Assembly (NCBI GenBank): GCA_944322925.1
Contig: CALUQM010000001.1
Location: 62,001 to 126,000 of the forward strand
Direction of reading: 5' to 3'
Length of the DNA stretch: 64,000 nt
DNA from: an uncultured Bacteroidales bacterium
Lineage (GTDB): Bacteria; Bacteroidota; Bacteroidia; Bacteroidales; UBA932
Position numbers and translations under genes: made by a program
Shown: positions 8,746 through 17,581 of the stretch, piece after piece
How positions within the stretch are numbered: the stretch's first letter is position 1
Layout of the letters: every line of letters begins with the position of its first letter
Notes under the pieces: model-generated
Database searches by the model: none
The model's input: the letters and a program-made list of their open reading frames with translations, nothing else
Told to the model about the DNA's origin: nothing

Positions 8746-8840
8746 TTTTTTCTTCAAATCTACGGATGTATTCCGAAACGGACTTGAAGGAAAGGAAATT
8801 TCAGGACTTTTTTTTCTCTTTTCAGAAGTTTTTTCTGATT

Positions 8841-9587
8841 TTAGCAGTTCATGGCGCCGCAGCAGTGGATTACCTGACCGCTGACGTATGATGAAAGTTC
8901 CGAGCCGAGGAAAAGAGCCACATTGGCCACATCTTCAGGAGTGCCTCCCCTTCTGAGCGGGATCTGTTTTTCCCATTCTTCGCGAACCTTCTCCGGAAGG
9001 GCGTTGGTCATATCCGTTATGATGAATCCAGGTGCTATGCAGTTGGCGCGTATTCCGCGCGGTCCCATTTCCTTGGCAATCGACTTGGCAAGTCCGATAA
9101 GTCCCGCTTTTGATGCGGAATAGTTGCACTGCCCGGCATTTCCGGAAACGCCTACTACGGATGACATGTTGATTATGCTTCCTTTTCTTTGCTTGGCCAT
9201 TATCGGAGTGACGGCGTGGATGAAGTTGAATGCTGACTTGAGGTTGACATTGATTACTGCATCCCACTGGGCTTCAGTCATTCTCATCATGAGTCCGTCC
9301 TTGGTGATACCGGCATTGTTCACGAGAATGTCGATATGTCCGAATTCCTTGAGGATTTCTTCCACGACTTTGTGAGTCTCTTCAAAATCAGCGGCATTCG
9401 ATGCGTAAGCCTTGACTTTTACTCCGTATGTCTCGAGTTCTTTTACAGTAGCCTCGGCAGCTTCGTTGATGACCAGGTCGGTGAATGCGATATCAGCTCC
9501 TTCAGAAGCGTATTTTACGGCAATCGCTTTGCCGATTCCTCTTGCCGCACCGGTGATGACGGCAACCTTTCCGTTTAAAAGTCCCAT
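8841..9587 (-). CDS. fabG: 3-oxoacyl-[acyl-carrier-protein] reductase
   Basis: Short-chain dehydrogenase that reduces 3-oxoacyl-ACP with NADPH in fatty acid elongation. The 248-residue protein has the cofactor motif TGAARGIG at 12-19, NNAG near 90, and the catalytic Ser and Tyr in SSVVGVSGNAGQCNYSASK. The C-terminus ends CCGAMNC where the family usually has a glycine-rich GGM segment, a small variation. Its promoter is the best-formed in this part of the window, with TTTG, 20 bp, then TAATTTTG. Cytoplasmic. No other fab genes are adjacent. Confidence 0.93.
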   Translation of the reverse strand: MGLLNGKVAVITGAARGIGKAIAVKYASEGADIAFTDLVINEAAEATVKELETYGVKVKAYASNAADFEETHKVVEEILKEFGHIDILVNNAGITKDGLMMRMTEAQWDAVINVNLKSAFNFIHAVTPIMAKQRKGSIINMSSVVGVSGNAGQCNYSASKAGLIGLAKSIAKEMGPRGIRANCIAPGFIITDMTNALPEKVREEWEKQIPLRRGGTPEDVANVALFLGSELSSYVSGQVIHCCGAMNC

Positions 9588-9650
9588 TTTGTCCTATTTT
9601 TAAATGGTTAATATTCAGAATATGTTAACAGGTTTTTCCGAATTATCCTG

Positions 9651-9682
9651 CAAAATTATCTCACTTCTTTCTTTTAAACAAA
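9651..9682 (-). promoter_or_regulatory. fabG promoter
   Basis: Minus-strand TTTG (9679-9682), 20-bp spacer, TAATTTTG (9651-9658). This is a full Bacteroidetes primary-sigma promoter, giving a leader of about 57 nt. Confidence 0.75.
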
Positions 9683-9713
9683 TTTATCTTGACGATTCTT
9701 TTTTTATCGGTGG

Positions 9714-9747
9714 TTGTACGCAAAATGTCCCGGAAATCTTATCTTTG
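9714..9747 (+). promoter_or_regulatory. ahcY promoter
   Basis: TTG (9714-9716), 23-bp spacer, TATCTTTG (9740-9747). Transcription would begin about 10 nt before the ATG at 9764, or about 35 nt before the alternative ATG at 9788. Confidence 0.6.
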
Positions 9748-9763
9748 TGCCGGATAATGCCTT

Positions 9764-11047
9764 ATGTCGGCAGAATATCGGAATTTTATGGAATACGAGA
9801 TCAGAAATGCGGAACTCTGGCCGGATGGCCGGCTTAAAATAGATTGGGTAAGGCACAACATGCCTCTGCTCAACGGACTTGAAAAGGAATTCAGGGAGGA
9901 CAGGCCTTTTGCCGGTCTGAAGATTGCGCTTTCGGTGCATCTTGAGGCCAAGACAGCCTATCTTTGCGAAGTCCTTGCCGCAGGAGGGGCGGAGATGTAT
10001 GTGACGGGCAGTAACCCGCTTTCGACACAGGATGATGTGGCAGCGGCTCTTGTGCATGAAGGCCTGAACGTGTTTGCATGGTACGGTGCGACGACGGAAG
10101 AATATGAAAGGCATATCAGGAAAGTGATTTCCCCCGGGCCGGATATCATAATCGATGACGGCGGCGATCTGGTTTCGCTGATACATGACGAATACCCCGG
10201 CCTGATACCGGGAGTGATAGGCGGTTGCGAAGAGACCACTACCGGAATCCTGAGGCTGAAGGCCATGAACAGGGCGGGAAAACTGATGTTTCCGATGATG
10301 CTCGTCAACAACGCCGACTGCAAGCATCTTTTCGACAATCGGTACGGTACCGGTCAGTCGGTGTGGACAGGGATAAACAGGACGACGAACCTTATAGTTG
10401 CAGGCAAGACGGCGGTGGTGGCCGGTTACGGCTGGTGCGGGAAAGGCGTTGCCATGAGGGCCAAGGGGCTCGGTGCAAAAGTGATTGTCACCGAAGTGGA
10501 TCCGATCAGGGCAATGGAAGCCGTTATGGACGGATTCACGGTAATGAAAATGTCTCAGGCCGCATCCCTGGGCGATATCTTCATCACGGTGACAGGCTGC
10601 AAGTCGGTAATTACGGCCCGGGATTTTCTGAATATGAAAGACGGCGCCATCTGCTGCAATGCCGGGCACTTCGATGTCGAGGTCGATGTGGCCGCATTGA
10701 AACAAATCGCTGTGGAAGCCAGACCTGCAAGGCAGAATATAATGGGTTACATGCTTTCGAACGGAAATACGGTCTATATCCTTGCTGAAGGCAGGCTCGT
10801 GAATCTTGCTGCTGGAGACGGACACCCGGCCGAGATAATGGACATGTCCTTCGCCATTCAGGCATTGAGCGCAAGATACCTGGTTGAACACAGGGATACG
10901 ATTCCGAGGGCGCCCGGAGAAATGGTGAATGACGTCCCGGAACAGATAGACAGGGAAGTAGCCGTACGCGAACTGAAAAACTGGGGCTGCGAGATAGATT
11001 CCCTGACAGACGAACAGTACGAGTATCTTTACGGTCCGCTTATCTGA
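9764..11047 (+). CDS. ahcY: S-adenosylhomocysteine hydrolase (short archaeal/Thermotoga type)
   Basis: Splits S-adenosylhomocysteine into adenosine and homocysteine, removing the inhibitor left by SAM-dependent methylation. The 427-residue protein shows HLEAKTAYL, GSNPLSTQDDVAAAL, DDGGDLV, EETTTGILR and the NAD-binding AGYGWCGKG around residue 220, all diagnostic. It ends YLYGPLI and lacks the C-terminal K-x-x-x-Y-R-Y tail of the common long form, as in the Thermotoga maritima enzyme. The ATG at 9764 is kept, but ATG at 9788 would suit the promoter spacing better. Its 3' end overlaps rodA by 8 bp on the opposite strand. Confidence 0.93.
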   Translation: MSAEYRNFMEYEIRNAELWPDGRLKIDWVRHNMPLLNGLEKEFREDRPFAGLKIALSVHLEAKTAYLCEVLAAGGAEMYVTGSNPLSTQDDVAAALVHEGLNVFAWYGATTEEYERHIRKVISPGPDIIIDDGGDLVSLIHDEYPGLIPGVIGGCEETTTGILRLKAMNRAGKLMFPMMLVNNADCKHLFDNRYGTGQSVWTGINRTTNLIVAGKTAVVAGYGWCGKGVAMRAKGLGAKVIVTEVDPIRAMEAVMDGFTVMKMSQAASLGDIFITVTGCKSVITARDFLNMKDGAICCNAGHFDVEVDVAALKQIAVEARPARQNIMGYMLSNGNTVYILAEGRLVNLAAGDGHPAEIMDMSFAIQALSARYLVEHRDTIPRAPGEMVNDVPEQIDREVAVRELKNWGCEIDSLTDEQYEYLYGPLI

Positions 11048-12506
11048 AATATCTCCGTTCGTGACGGACAAGGGCGATAAAAATGAACAGCATTATCGTG
11101 AATGCCCACAGTGATGAACCTCCGTAGCTGACGAACGGCAGCGGTATGCCGATAACCGGCATTATCCCTATGGTCATCCCGATATTTATGTAAAGGTGCA
11201 TGAAGATGCAGCAGGCCACGCAGTATCCGTATATTCTCGTGAAGCTTTCCCTGCTGCGCTCCGCATCCGATATTATTCTCCAGATAAGGAAGGCATATAT
11301 CAGGATAAGGGCGGCGCTTCCAGCGAAGCCCCATTCTTCTCCGACTGTACAGAAGATGAAGTCCGTACTCTGCTCGGGTACGAAACCGTATGTCGTCTGC
11401 GTCCCGTTCAGAAACCCTTTCCCGAACAGACCGCCCGACCCTATCGCTATCATCGACTGGTTTACGTTGTAGCCCACGCCTGTGGGATCGTCCTTTAGCC
11501 CGAGCAGCACTTCGATACGTTTCCTCTGATGGTCCTGCAGTACGTCGTGGAATATGAAATCCACCGAGAATATCAGAAGTATGCCGGCAATGAATGCGGC
11601 TATGGATACCCATTTGAATATTCCCCTTTCCCTGTAGGCTTTCAAGGCGAAATAAGGCATGGCGCACAGCCCCGCCCCTGTTATTATATATTCGGGACGA
11701 ATCTTGTGTATTATGGAATTTTCCCCCGCTTCCGTAATCACGGCAAGTCTTTCCATGCCCCAGGGTAGCAGGATGAAGACGGCAAGTACCGGAAGTATGA
11801 CAGTGAGCCATTGCTTCATCTTTCCTGAATACAGGCAGTTGCATAGAGTAATTATCGCTGCGAGAGCAAGTATCGACATGTAGGGCGATATTGTCAGAGT
11901 CATGATAAACAGCAGGATGGCTACCCCTGCCATGAATAGCAGCCATCCGGAAAGTCCTTCCCTGTAAAGCATGAATATGAATCCGACATAGACCAGTGCC
12001 GACCCTGTCTCGCTCTGAGCGACTATTATCGCCATAGGAACGATTATTATGGCCGCAGTCAGCATGAAATTCCGCATGTTGTTCAGCCTGTAGCCGAACT
12101 GGCTCATGACGGCAGCCAGCAGAAGCGATGTCGATATCTTGGAGATTTCCGCCGGCTGGAACCGTACAGGTCCGAATTCGAACCATGACCTCGAGCCTTT
12201 TACTTCCACCCCAAGGAATATGACGGCGACCAGAAGTCCTATTGTAAACAGATATATCGGCAGGGACAGGCTTTCGTAGATTTGCGGATTCAGGACGAAA
12301 AGGATTATGGCGCCGAGGGCGAATGCAGTCATCATCCAGATAAACTGCTTCCCGCTTCTTGTCGAGAAATCGAATATCGAAGACGGTTCCGCAGTCTGGA
12401 CGGAAGCGTATATGTTTATCCATCCGATGAATACCAGCAGCAGGTAGCAGATAATCAACGGCCAGTCCAGCGTATCCTTGAGTTTTCTTCCCGAACCCGA
12501 TTCCAT
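11040..12506 (-). CDS. rodA: Rod shape-determining protein RodA (SEDS glycan polymerase)
   Basis: Integral membrane peptidoglycan glycosyltransferase of the elongasome, partner of PBP2. The 488-residue protein has about ten hydrophobic segments and the SEDS signatures GSRSWFEFGPVRFQPAEISK near 100 and FVSYGGSS near the C-terminus. An extended loop with charged residues separates the middle helices (around residues 300-330) and makes it longer than E. coli RodA (370 aa). The start overlaps the mrdA stop as TAATG, implying translational coupling. Last gene of the mreBCD-mrdA-rodA operon. Confidence 0.94.
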   Translation of the reverse strand: MESGSGRKLKDTLDWPLIICYLLLVFIGWINIYASVQTAEPSSIFDFSTRSGKQFIWMMTAFALGAIILFVLNPQIYESLSLPIYLFTIGLLVAVIFLGVEVKGSRSWFEFGPVRFQPAEISKISTSLLLAAVMSQFGYRLNNMRNFMLTAAIIIVPMAIIVAQSETGSALVYVGFIFMLYREGLSGWLLFMAGVAILLFIMTLTISPYMSILALAAIITLCNCLYSGKMKQWLTVILPVLAVFILLPWGMERLAVITEAGENSIIHKIRPEYIITGAGLCAMPYFALKAYRERGIFKWVSIAAFIAGILLIFSVDFIFHDVLQDHQRKRIEVLLGLKDDPTGVGYNVNQSMIAIGSGGLFGKGFLNGTQTTYGFVPEQSTDFIFCTVGEEWGFAGSAALILIYAFLIWRIISDAERSRESFTRIYGYCVACCIFMHLYINIGMTIGIMPVIGIPLPFVSYGGSSLWAFTIMLFIFIALVRHERRYFR

Positions 12507-14347
12507 TATTGACTTATTTTAACCTTGTCCATCAGATTTCCTTCAAGGACTCTTGTTTCAAGAGCCTTTCTGTCTTCTCCTATTTCTCCCGTAAGATACA
12601 TTTCCACGAGCAGCGATGCTATGGGAGCGGCCCACCTTGCTCCGAAAGAACCGTTTTCGACGTAAGCCGCTACGGCTATCCTGGGATTGTCCTTGGGTGC
12701 GAAGCAGATGAATACTGAATTGTCGTCGCCGTGAGGATTCTGGGCAGTCCCTGTTTTTCCGCAGATTTCAAGTCCCTCGACGGCTGCTACAGTGGCTGTC
12801 CCTCCTGATCCGTATCCGCTGTTCACTGCCCGATACATTCCCTCTATCACTTTCGGGAAATGGACCGTATCCACAAGCGTGTATTGTTTTTCCTTGTATT
12901 TGCCGTCGATTTCCACTGATTCGGAGTCTTTGATAAGGTGGGGAATATAGTAGAACCCCCTGTTGGCTATAGTCGCGCACAGATTGGCAAGATGCAGGGG
13001 AGTACATCCGATTTCGCCCTGTCCGATGGAAAGGGAAATGACGTTTGTGGCCTTCCATCTTCCTGCCCCGTAGATTCTGTCGTAATATTCCGAATCCGGA
13101 ATATTGCCTCCGAGTTCGGACGGAAAGTCGCTTCCGAGCTTGCGGCCGAATCCGAAACTCCTGACATAGCTGTTCCACGCATCGAGGGCATCCGCGATGG
13201 AATCATACTTGTCATTTTCCAGGAGATTTCTCAGCACGTAACAATAGTATGCGTTGCATGACATCATTATGGACTCTTCCAAGTCGAGAGGGGAGCGGTG
13301 ATCGTGGCATCCCAGCTTGTTGCGTCCGAAATGATAGCCCATCTGGCACGGGTATTCGGTTTGAGGGGTCAGCACTCCTTCCTGAAGCCCTATTAGGGCA
13401 TTTACCAGCTTGAAAACCGATCCTGGAGGATAGGATGACTGTACGGCCCTGTTGAACATGGGCTTATATGGGTTCGAGGCTATTTCATTGTAATGCGCCC
13501 CGATGTCGGCAAGCATCTCCACATCTATTCCCGGACTCGACACGAGGGTCAGTATTTCTCCGGTTGCCGGTTCAATGGCCACGAGGCTTCCTACCTTGTT
13601 CTCCATGAGCATCTGTCCGTAGTGCTGGAGTTCCGCGTCGATCGTAGTGGTGATGTCCATGCCCGGTACGGACTCCTTGTCCATTTCACCGTTGCGGTAC
13701 CGCCCTTCGATCTTGTTGCGCGAATTTCTGAGATATATGCTGTAGCCTTTCTCTCCTCTGAGATACTTTTCACATGTCGCTTCGATTCCCGTTTTGCCTG
13801 CATAGTCTCCGGCACTGTACTCCGGATGTCTTTTTATGTAGTCCGCGTCCACTTCGGAAACGTAGCCGAGCAGATTCCCTCCCGCGTTGTAGGGATATTC
13901 CCTGATACTTCTCGCCTGTCCTCTGAACCCGGGGAACTTATATGCGATCTCGGCGAATTTCATGTATCTTTCCGGAGGCATCTGTTTCAGCATCACGACC
14001 GACTGGTAGCCGATTCTTCTCCTGTTTTTGTAATATTCGTTCATTTTGTCCCTGATGAATTCCACCGGGACGTCCAGAGCACGGCTCAGTGCAACGGTAT
14101 CGAATTCCTCGACTTCCTTCGGCGTGACCAGAAGGTCATAGGCAATCTTGTTGCCTACCAGGATTTTCCCGTTTCTGTCATCTATGATGCCTCTTGTCGG
14201 GTAGATGACGGAATAGACCATCGAGTTGTTGCTGGCGTCGATCTTGTATTTTTCATCGACTATCTGGATTACGAAGAGTTTGGCCAGGATAATGCCTACC
14301 GCAACCCCAAGCCCTATCCGCAGTTTGTTGGCCTTGTCTAATTTCAT
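12506..14347 (-). CDS. mrdA: Penicillin-binding protein 2 (peptidoglycan D,D-transpeptidase)
   Basis: Class B PBP that cross-links lateral-wall peptidoglycan with RodA. The 613-residue protein begins with a short cytoplasmic tail and one membrane anchor (about residues 9-25). A PBP dimerisation domain comes next, then the transpeptidase domain with SVFK (active serine) near residue 310, SCN near 365 and KTGT near 530. It is placed between mreD (10-bp gap) and rodA (1-bp overlap). The periplasmic domain would be the target of beta-lactams such as mecillinam. Confidence 0.94.
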   Translation of the reverse strand: MKLDKANKLRIGLGVAVGIILAKLFVIQIVDEKYKIDASNNSMVYSVIYPTRGIIDDRNGKILVGNKIAYDLLVTPKEVEEFDTVALSRALDVPVEFIRDKMNEYYKNRRRIGYQSVVMLKQMPPERYMKFAEIAYKFPGFRGQARSIREYPYNAGGNLLGYVSEVDADYIKRHPEYSAGDYAGKTGIEATCEKYLRGEKGYSIYLRNSRNKIEGRYRNGEMDKESVPGMDITTTIDAELQHYGQMLMENKVGSLVAIEPATGEILTLVSSPGIDVEMLADIGAHYNEIASNPYKPMFNRAVQSSYPPGSVFKLVNALIGLQEGVLTPQTEYPCQMGYHFGRNKLGCHDHRSPLDLEESIMMSCNAYYCYVLRNLLENDKYDSIADALDAWNSYVRSFGFGRKLGSDFPSELGGNIPDSEYYDRIYGAGRWKATNVISLSIGQGEIGCTPLHLANLCATIANRGFYYIPHLIKDSESVEIDGKYKEKQYTLVDTVHFPKVIEGMYRAVNSGYGSGGTATVAAVEGLEICGKTGTAQNPHGDDNSVFICFAPKDNPRIAVAAYVENGSFGARWAAPIASLLVEMYLTGEIGEDRKALETRVLEGNLMDKVKISQ

Positions 14348-14357
14348 TCCGGACCTC

Positions 14358-14873
14358 CTATTTTTTTTCAGGGGATGTCAGCATGTCCGTGACTGGAATA
14401 GAGAGCAGGCAGCTGCACAGAAGGGAAACGGCGAACTTGACAAGATTGAACAGAAACGGTCTTGTGCCTGCCCCGTCTGCAACTATGTATATGGCCAGGA
14501 AAATCGTCTGGCAGATGAAAATTGCCGCCGAGACTTTCAGCAGGCCGTTCTTGTGGATGGAGAATCTTTCTCCCCTTTCCGAACAGTCCTTGCCGAAAAG
14601 AAGGGGTATGACGGCGTTGCGGACAAGCGCAACCGGTACGATGGCAAGCATGTTCAGTCCGATGATGCCTTCGGCAAGCCAGTCTACCGCAAGTCCTGAA
14701 ACAGCTGCGGCGATCATGGCAGGAATGACCGGAACGGACATCGGAATGCAGAGAACCATGGCCGGAAGTATCGACAACGAGACATAGGGGCCGATGTTGA
14801 CGAAATTGCAGATCAGGATCTGCGCTATCACCAGCATCAGGTACATCGGTATGAAATTAAAGCTGATTCTCAT
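14358..14873 (-). CDS. mreD: Rod shape-determining protein MreD
   Basis: A 171-residue inner-membrane protein with about five hydrophobic segments, linking MreC to the elongation machinery. Sequence alone is weakly diagnostic for this fast-evolving family, so the call leans on hydrophobicity, length and position between mreC and mrdA. The 17-bp overlap with the end of mreC suggests coupled translation. Confidence 0.85.
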   Translation of the reverse strand: MRISFNFIPMYLMLVIAQILICNFVNIGPYVSLSILPAMVLCIPMSVPVIPAMIAAAVSGLAVDWLAEGIIGLNMLAIVPVALVRNAVIPLLFGKDCSERGERFSIHKNGLLKVSAAIFICQTIFLAIYIVADGAGTRPFLFNLVKFAVSLLCSCLLSIPVTDMLTSPEKK

Positions 14874-15684
14874 TGCTGTCCTCCAGTTCCTTTATTTCGT
14901 CGGTGTTCATGTTGTTGACGACTGTCACGTACCGTATTGCACTGAAGTCGGCGAAAAGCGTCACTCCGATATTGTATGTCGAGCCGTTCACTACCGTAGC
15001 TTCCCTTGTCGTGCCGAGCGGGATATCTGCCGGGAAAATGGATGAAAAACCGCTTGTGTAAACGGTGTCTCCCTGATGGAGCGGAATGTGGCGCGGGATT
15101 TCTCTAAGGATTGCCCCGTTGGAGGAAATTCCGTCCCAGATTATTTCTCCCGCGGCTCCCGTCCTGCCGATCCTGGCGCTGACCACCATTCCGGAATTCT
15201 TGAATGATCTGGCGTATGAGTAATGTTCTCCGACGGCGTCGATGATTCCGATGACTCCCTGCGATGTAATGATGCCGGACATGGCAGAAATTCCGTCAGC
15301 GGCGCCTTTGTCGATGATAAGGTAATTGTGCTGCTTGTTGTTGCTCACCTTCACGACTTCGGCTTCCTGATATCTGTAATTGCCGATGACTTCAGGTATG
15401 CTGTCGGCCGGCAGGTTTCCGTACATCTGTCCGTATTGCCTGACAGCCTGGCTCAGTCTGAAATTCTCTTCTGCCAGCTTTTCGTTCTGCTTCCGCAGTG
15501 AAAAATAATCGCGGATCCTTTCGGTACCTCCCCAGATGACGGCCTGTACCGCATGTGTCCCTTTGGAAATCCAGATGTTCTGCATGGGGCCGTTGTTCTT
15601 CAGCATAATCAATGCAGCCACCTCCAACAGAATGAAGACAGCTGCAATCGTACAGAATTTTATTATGCGTCCGGCCCGAAACAT
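14857..15684 (-). CDS. mreC: Rod shape-determining protein MreC
   Basis: A 275-residue periplasmic scaffold of the elongasome. An N-terminal membrane anchor (about residues 10-28) is followed by a predicted coiled coil (about 60-90, with ENFRLSQAVRQYG). The beta-barrel MreC domain comes next, with NYLIIDKGAADGI, SSQGVIGIID-like and GDTVYTSGFSSIFPADIPLG motifs. It starts one base after the mreB stop and overlaps mreD by 17 bp. Confidence 0.92.
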   Translation of the reverse strand: MFRAGRIIKFCTIAAVFILLEVAALIMLKNNGPMQNIWISKGTHAVQAVIWGGTERIRDYFSLRKQNEKLAEENFRLSQAVRQYGQMYGNLPADSIPEVIGNYRYQEAEVVKVSNNKQHNYLIIDKGAADGISAMSGIITSQGVIGIIDAVGEHYSYARSFKNSGMVVSARIGRTGAAGEIIWDGISSNGAILREIPRHIPLHQGDTVYTSGFSSIFPADIPLGTTREATVVNGSTYNIGVTLFADFSAIRYVTVVNNMNTDEIKELEDSNENQL

Positions 15685-15685
15685 C

Positions 15686-16708
15686 CTATCTCATGAGGAA
15701 AGGATAGCGGTCGGTGTTTTTCAATGCCAGACATGTGCCTCTGGCTACGGCGCGGAGCGGGTCTTCAGCTACGTGGAAAGGTATGTTGACCTTTTCGGAA
15801 AGCCGTTTGTCCAGTCCGCGGAGCAGGGCTCCTCCGCCCGAGAGATATATTCCGCTTTCCACGATGTCGGAGTAAAGCTCCGGAGGAGTCTGTTCAAGCA
15901 CATGGAGCACTGCGGCTTCTATCCTTGCTATCGACTTGTCGAGACAGTGGGCTATTTCCTGATATGTGATGGTGGCATCGACCGGATGGGCCGTCATGAG
16001 GTTCGGTCCTCTGACGAGGAACGGTTCCGGTTCGACATCGAGATCAGGGATTACGGAACCTACAGCAATCTTTATCTTTTCCGCGGTGATTTCACCGACC
16101 TTTATGTTGTGCTGTTGCTTGAGGTAGTACTGGATGTCGCTTGTGAATACGTCTCCGGCTACCTTTATGCTGTTCTGCTGGACGATGCCTCCGAGGGAGA
16201 TGACGGCTATTTCAGTGGTGCCTCCTCCTATATCCACTACCATGTTTCCTTTAGGAGCCTCTACGTCCATGCCGATACCCAGAGCGGCTGCCATAGGTTC
16301 GAATATCAGGTAGACATCCCGTCCTCCGGCATGTTCCGCAGAGTCGCGGACTGCCCTTATTTCCACTTCCGTGCTTCCGGAAGGAATGCCCACGACAATC
16401 TTGATGTTGGGGCTGAACAGTGATCTCCTTCTGCTGTTCACCTGCTTGATAAAGCCGCGTATCATCATTTCAGCGGCATTGAAATCCGCAATCACTCCGT
16501 CTTTCAGCGGCCTTATCGTTTTGATCGACGGATTGACTTTTTCATGCATCAGCTTGGCTTTCTGGCCCAGCGCTATCGGTTTGCCCGTATTATTGTCGAT
16601 GGCGATGATACTCGGTTCGTCCAGCACTATTTCGTCATTCTGGAAAATCACCGTATTGGCTGTTCCGAGGTCCATTGCCAGTTCTTGTGTCAGGAATGAA
16701 AAACCCAT
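15686..16708 (-). CDS. mreB: Rod shape-determining protein MreB
   Basis: Bacterial actin that organises lateral-wall synthesis beneath the membrane. The 340-residue protein shows the phosphate-1 loop AMDLGTANT, GGGTTEIAVISLGGIV near residue 165 and the adenosine motif SGGGALLRGLDKRL. The amphipathic N-terminus (MGFSFLTQEL) suits membrane binding. The ATG at 16708 is chosen because a longer frame would need a TTG at 16747 that lies inside the TAAATTTG promoter box (16745-16752). First gene of the mreB-mreC-mreD-mrdA-rodA operon. Confidence 0.95.
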   Translation of the reverse strand: MGFSFLTQELAMDLGTANTVIFQNDEIVLDEPSIIAIDNNTGKPIALGQKAKLMHEKVNPSIKTIRPLKDGVIADFNAAEMMIRGFIKQVNSRRRSLFSPNIKIVVGIPSGSTEVEIRAVRDSAEHAGGRDVYLIFEPMAAALGIGMDVEAPKGNMVVDIGGGTTEIAVISLGGIVQQNSIKVAGDVFTSDIQYYLKQQHNIKVGEITAEKIKIAVGSVIPDLDVEPEPFLVRGPNLMTAHPVDATITYQEIAHCLDKSIARIEAAVLHVLEQTPPELYSDIVESGIYLSGGGALLRGLDKRLSEKVNIPFHVAEDPLRAVARGTCLALKNTDRYPFLMR

Positions 16709-16744
16709 TGTTCCGAACTTTTTAAACAGTTTTGAATTAACTGC

Positions 16745-16752
16745 CAAATTTA
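16745..16752 (-). promoter_or_regulatory. mre operon promoter -7 box
   Basis: TAAATTTG on the minus strand, 36 nt before the mreB ATG. It overlaps the spurious upstream TTG start and so decides the gene start. Confidence 0.6.
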
Positions 16753-16838
16753 CATAAAAAATCCGTTCGGAAATAGCCGCAATGATAAAAATAGGGACAT
16801 ATTCAATGAAGATTTACGGATTTTTGTAATTTTAAGGA

Positions 16839-16862
16839 ATGAAACGATTTTTCCTGCAATGA
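16839..16862 (+). CDS. Seven-codon upstream mini-ORF coupled to ispD
   Basis: ATG at 16839 opens the peptide MKRFFLQ. Its TGA (16860-16862) overlaps the ispD ATG (16859-16861) as ATGA. AAGGA sits directly before the mini-ORF start. It could feed ribosomes to ispD by termination-reinitiation, or be chance. No terminator or alternative fold is apparent. Confidence 0.3.
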   Translation: MKRFFLQ

Positions 16863-17581
16863 AGAGAAAAGAATATCTGATACTCGTGGCCGGCGGAAGC
16901 GGGACAAGGATGGGGGCGGACCGCCCGAAGCAGTTTCTTGAAATAGAAGGGAAAGCCATCCTGCATCACACGATAGAGAGGTTTCTGTCGGCAGTTCCCT
17001 ATATTGAAATAATCACCGTGCTTCCGGATGCCTTCAGTCCGCTGTGGAAAGACTATTGCTACAGCCGCAACCTTGTCTGCAGGCAGACTTTAGTATCAGG
17101 CGGCATAACGAGATTCCATTCGGTGAGGAATGCCCTGGCCAGGATTCCGGACGGCGCTCTGGCTGCAGTCCATGACGGAGTAAGGCCGTTTGCTTCGGAA
17201 AATCTGATAAGGAGTCTTTTCGCTGCCGCCGAAAATGAGCCTGCCGTCGTTCCGGTCGTTCCGTGTACGGATACTCTCAAGGTGCTGGAGAAAAATTCTG
17301 AGGGAAATCTTGTTCAGGTCCAGGGGCAGACAGCGGACAGAAGCCGGCTCTATGCCGCTCAGACTCCGCAGATATTCTGGTCCGAAGTGCTCAGGAAAGC
17401 GTATGAACTGCCTTATTCACCGGCATTTACCGATGACGCTTCCGTTGTGGAGAGTTCAGGCGTAAAGGCCGGTTATCTGCAAGGTGAAAAATACAATCTG
17501 AAGATCACGACTCCGGACGATCTGGAAATGGCGGAAATACTGCTCAGTCTTCGCCGTCTTCGCGGGATTTCCTCGCATTAG
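16859..17581 (+). CDS. ispD: 2-C-methyl-D-erythritol 4-phosphate cytidylyltransferase
   Basis: Third step of the MEP isoprenoid pathway, forming CDP-methylerythritol from MEP and CTP. The 240-residue protein has the nucleotidyltransferase P-loop-like AGGSGTRMG at 11-19 with PKQF, VHDGVRPF near 102, TDTLK near 138 and AAQTPQIF near 173. Complete. A seven-codon ORF overlaps its start. Its 3' end overlaps the convergent Lrp-family gene by 38 bp. Confidence 0.94.
   Translation: MKRKEYLILVAGGSGTRMGADRPKQFLEIEGKAILHHTIERFLSAVPYIEIITVLPDAFSPLWKDYCYSRNLVCRQTLVSGGITRFHSVRNALARIPDGALAAVHDGVRPFASENLIRSLFAAAENEPAVVPVVPCTDTLKVLEKNSEGNLVQVQGQTADRSRLYAAQTPQIFWSEVLRKAYELPYSPAFTDDASVVESSGVKAGYLQGEKYNLKITTPDDLEMAEILLSLRRLRGISSH

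Noticed and set aside
9704..11071. Minus-strand 455-aa frame opposite ahcY
   Set aside because: It is antisense to every SAH hydrolase motif. Composition is His/Arg/Cys-rich and protein-unlike, so it is a shadow.
11029..12423. Minus-strand 464-aa frame over rodA
   Set aside because: It is a frame-shifted reading of RodA, rich in Arg and His and without membrane helices. RodA in the other frame explains the DNA.
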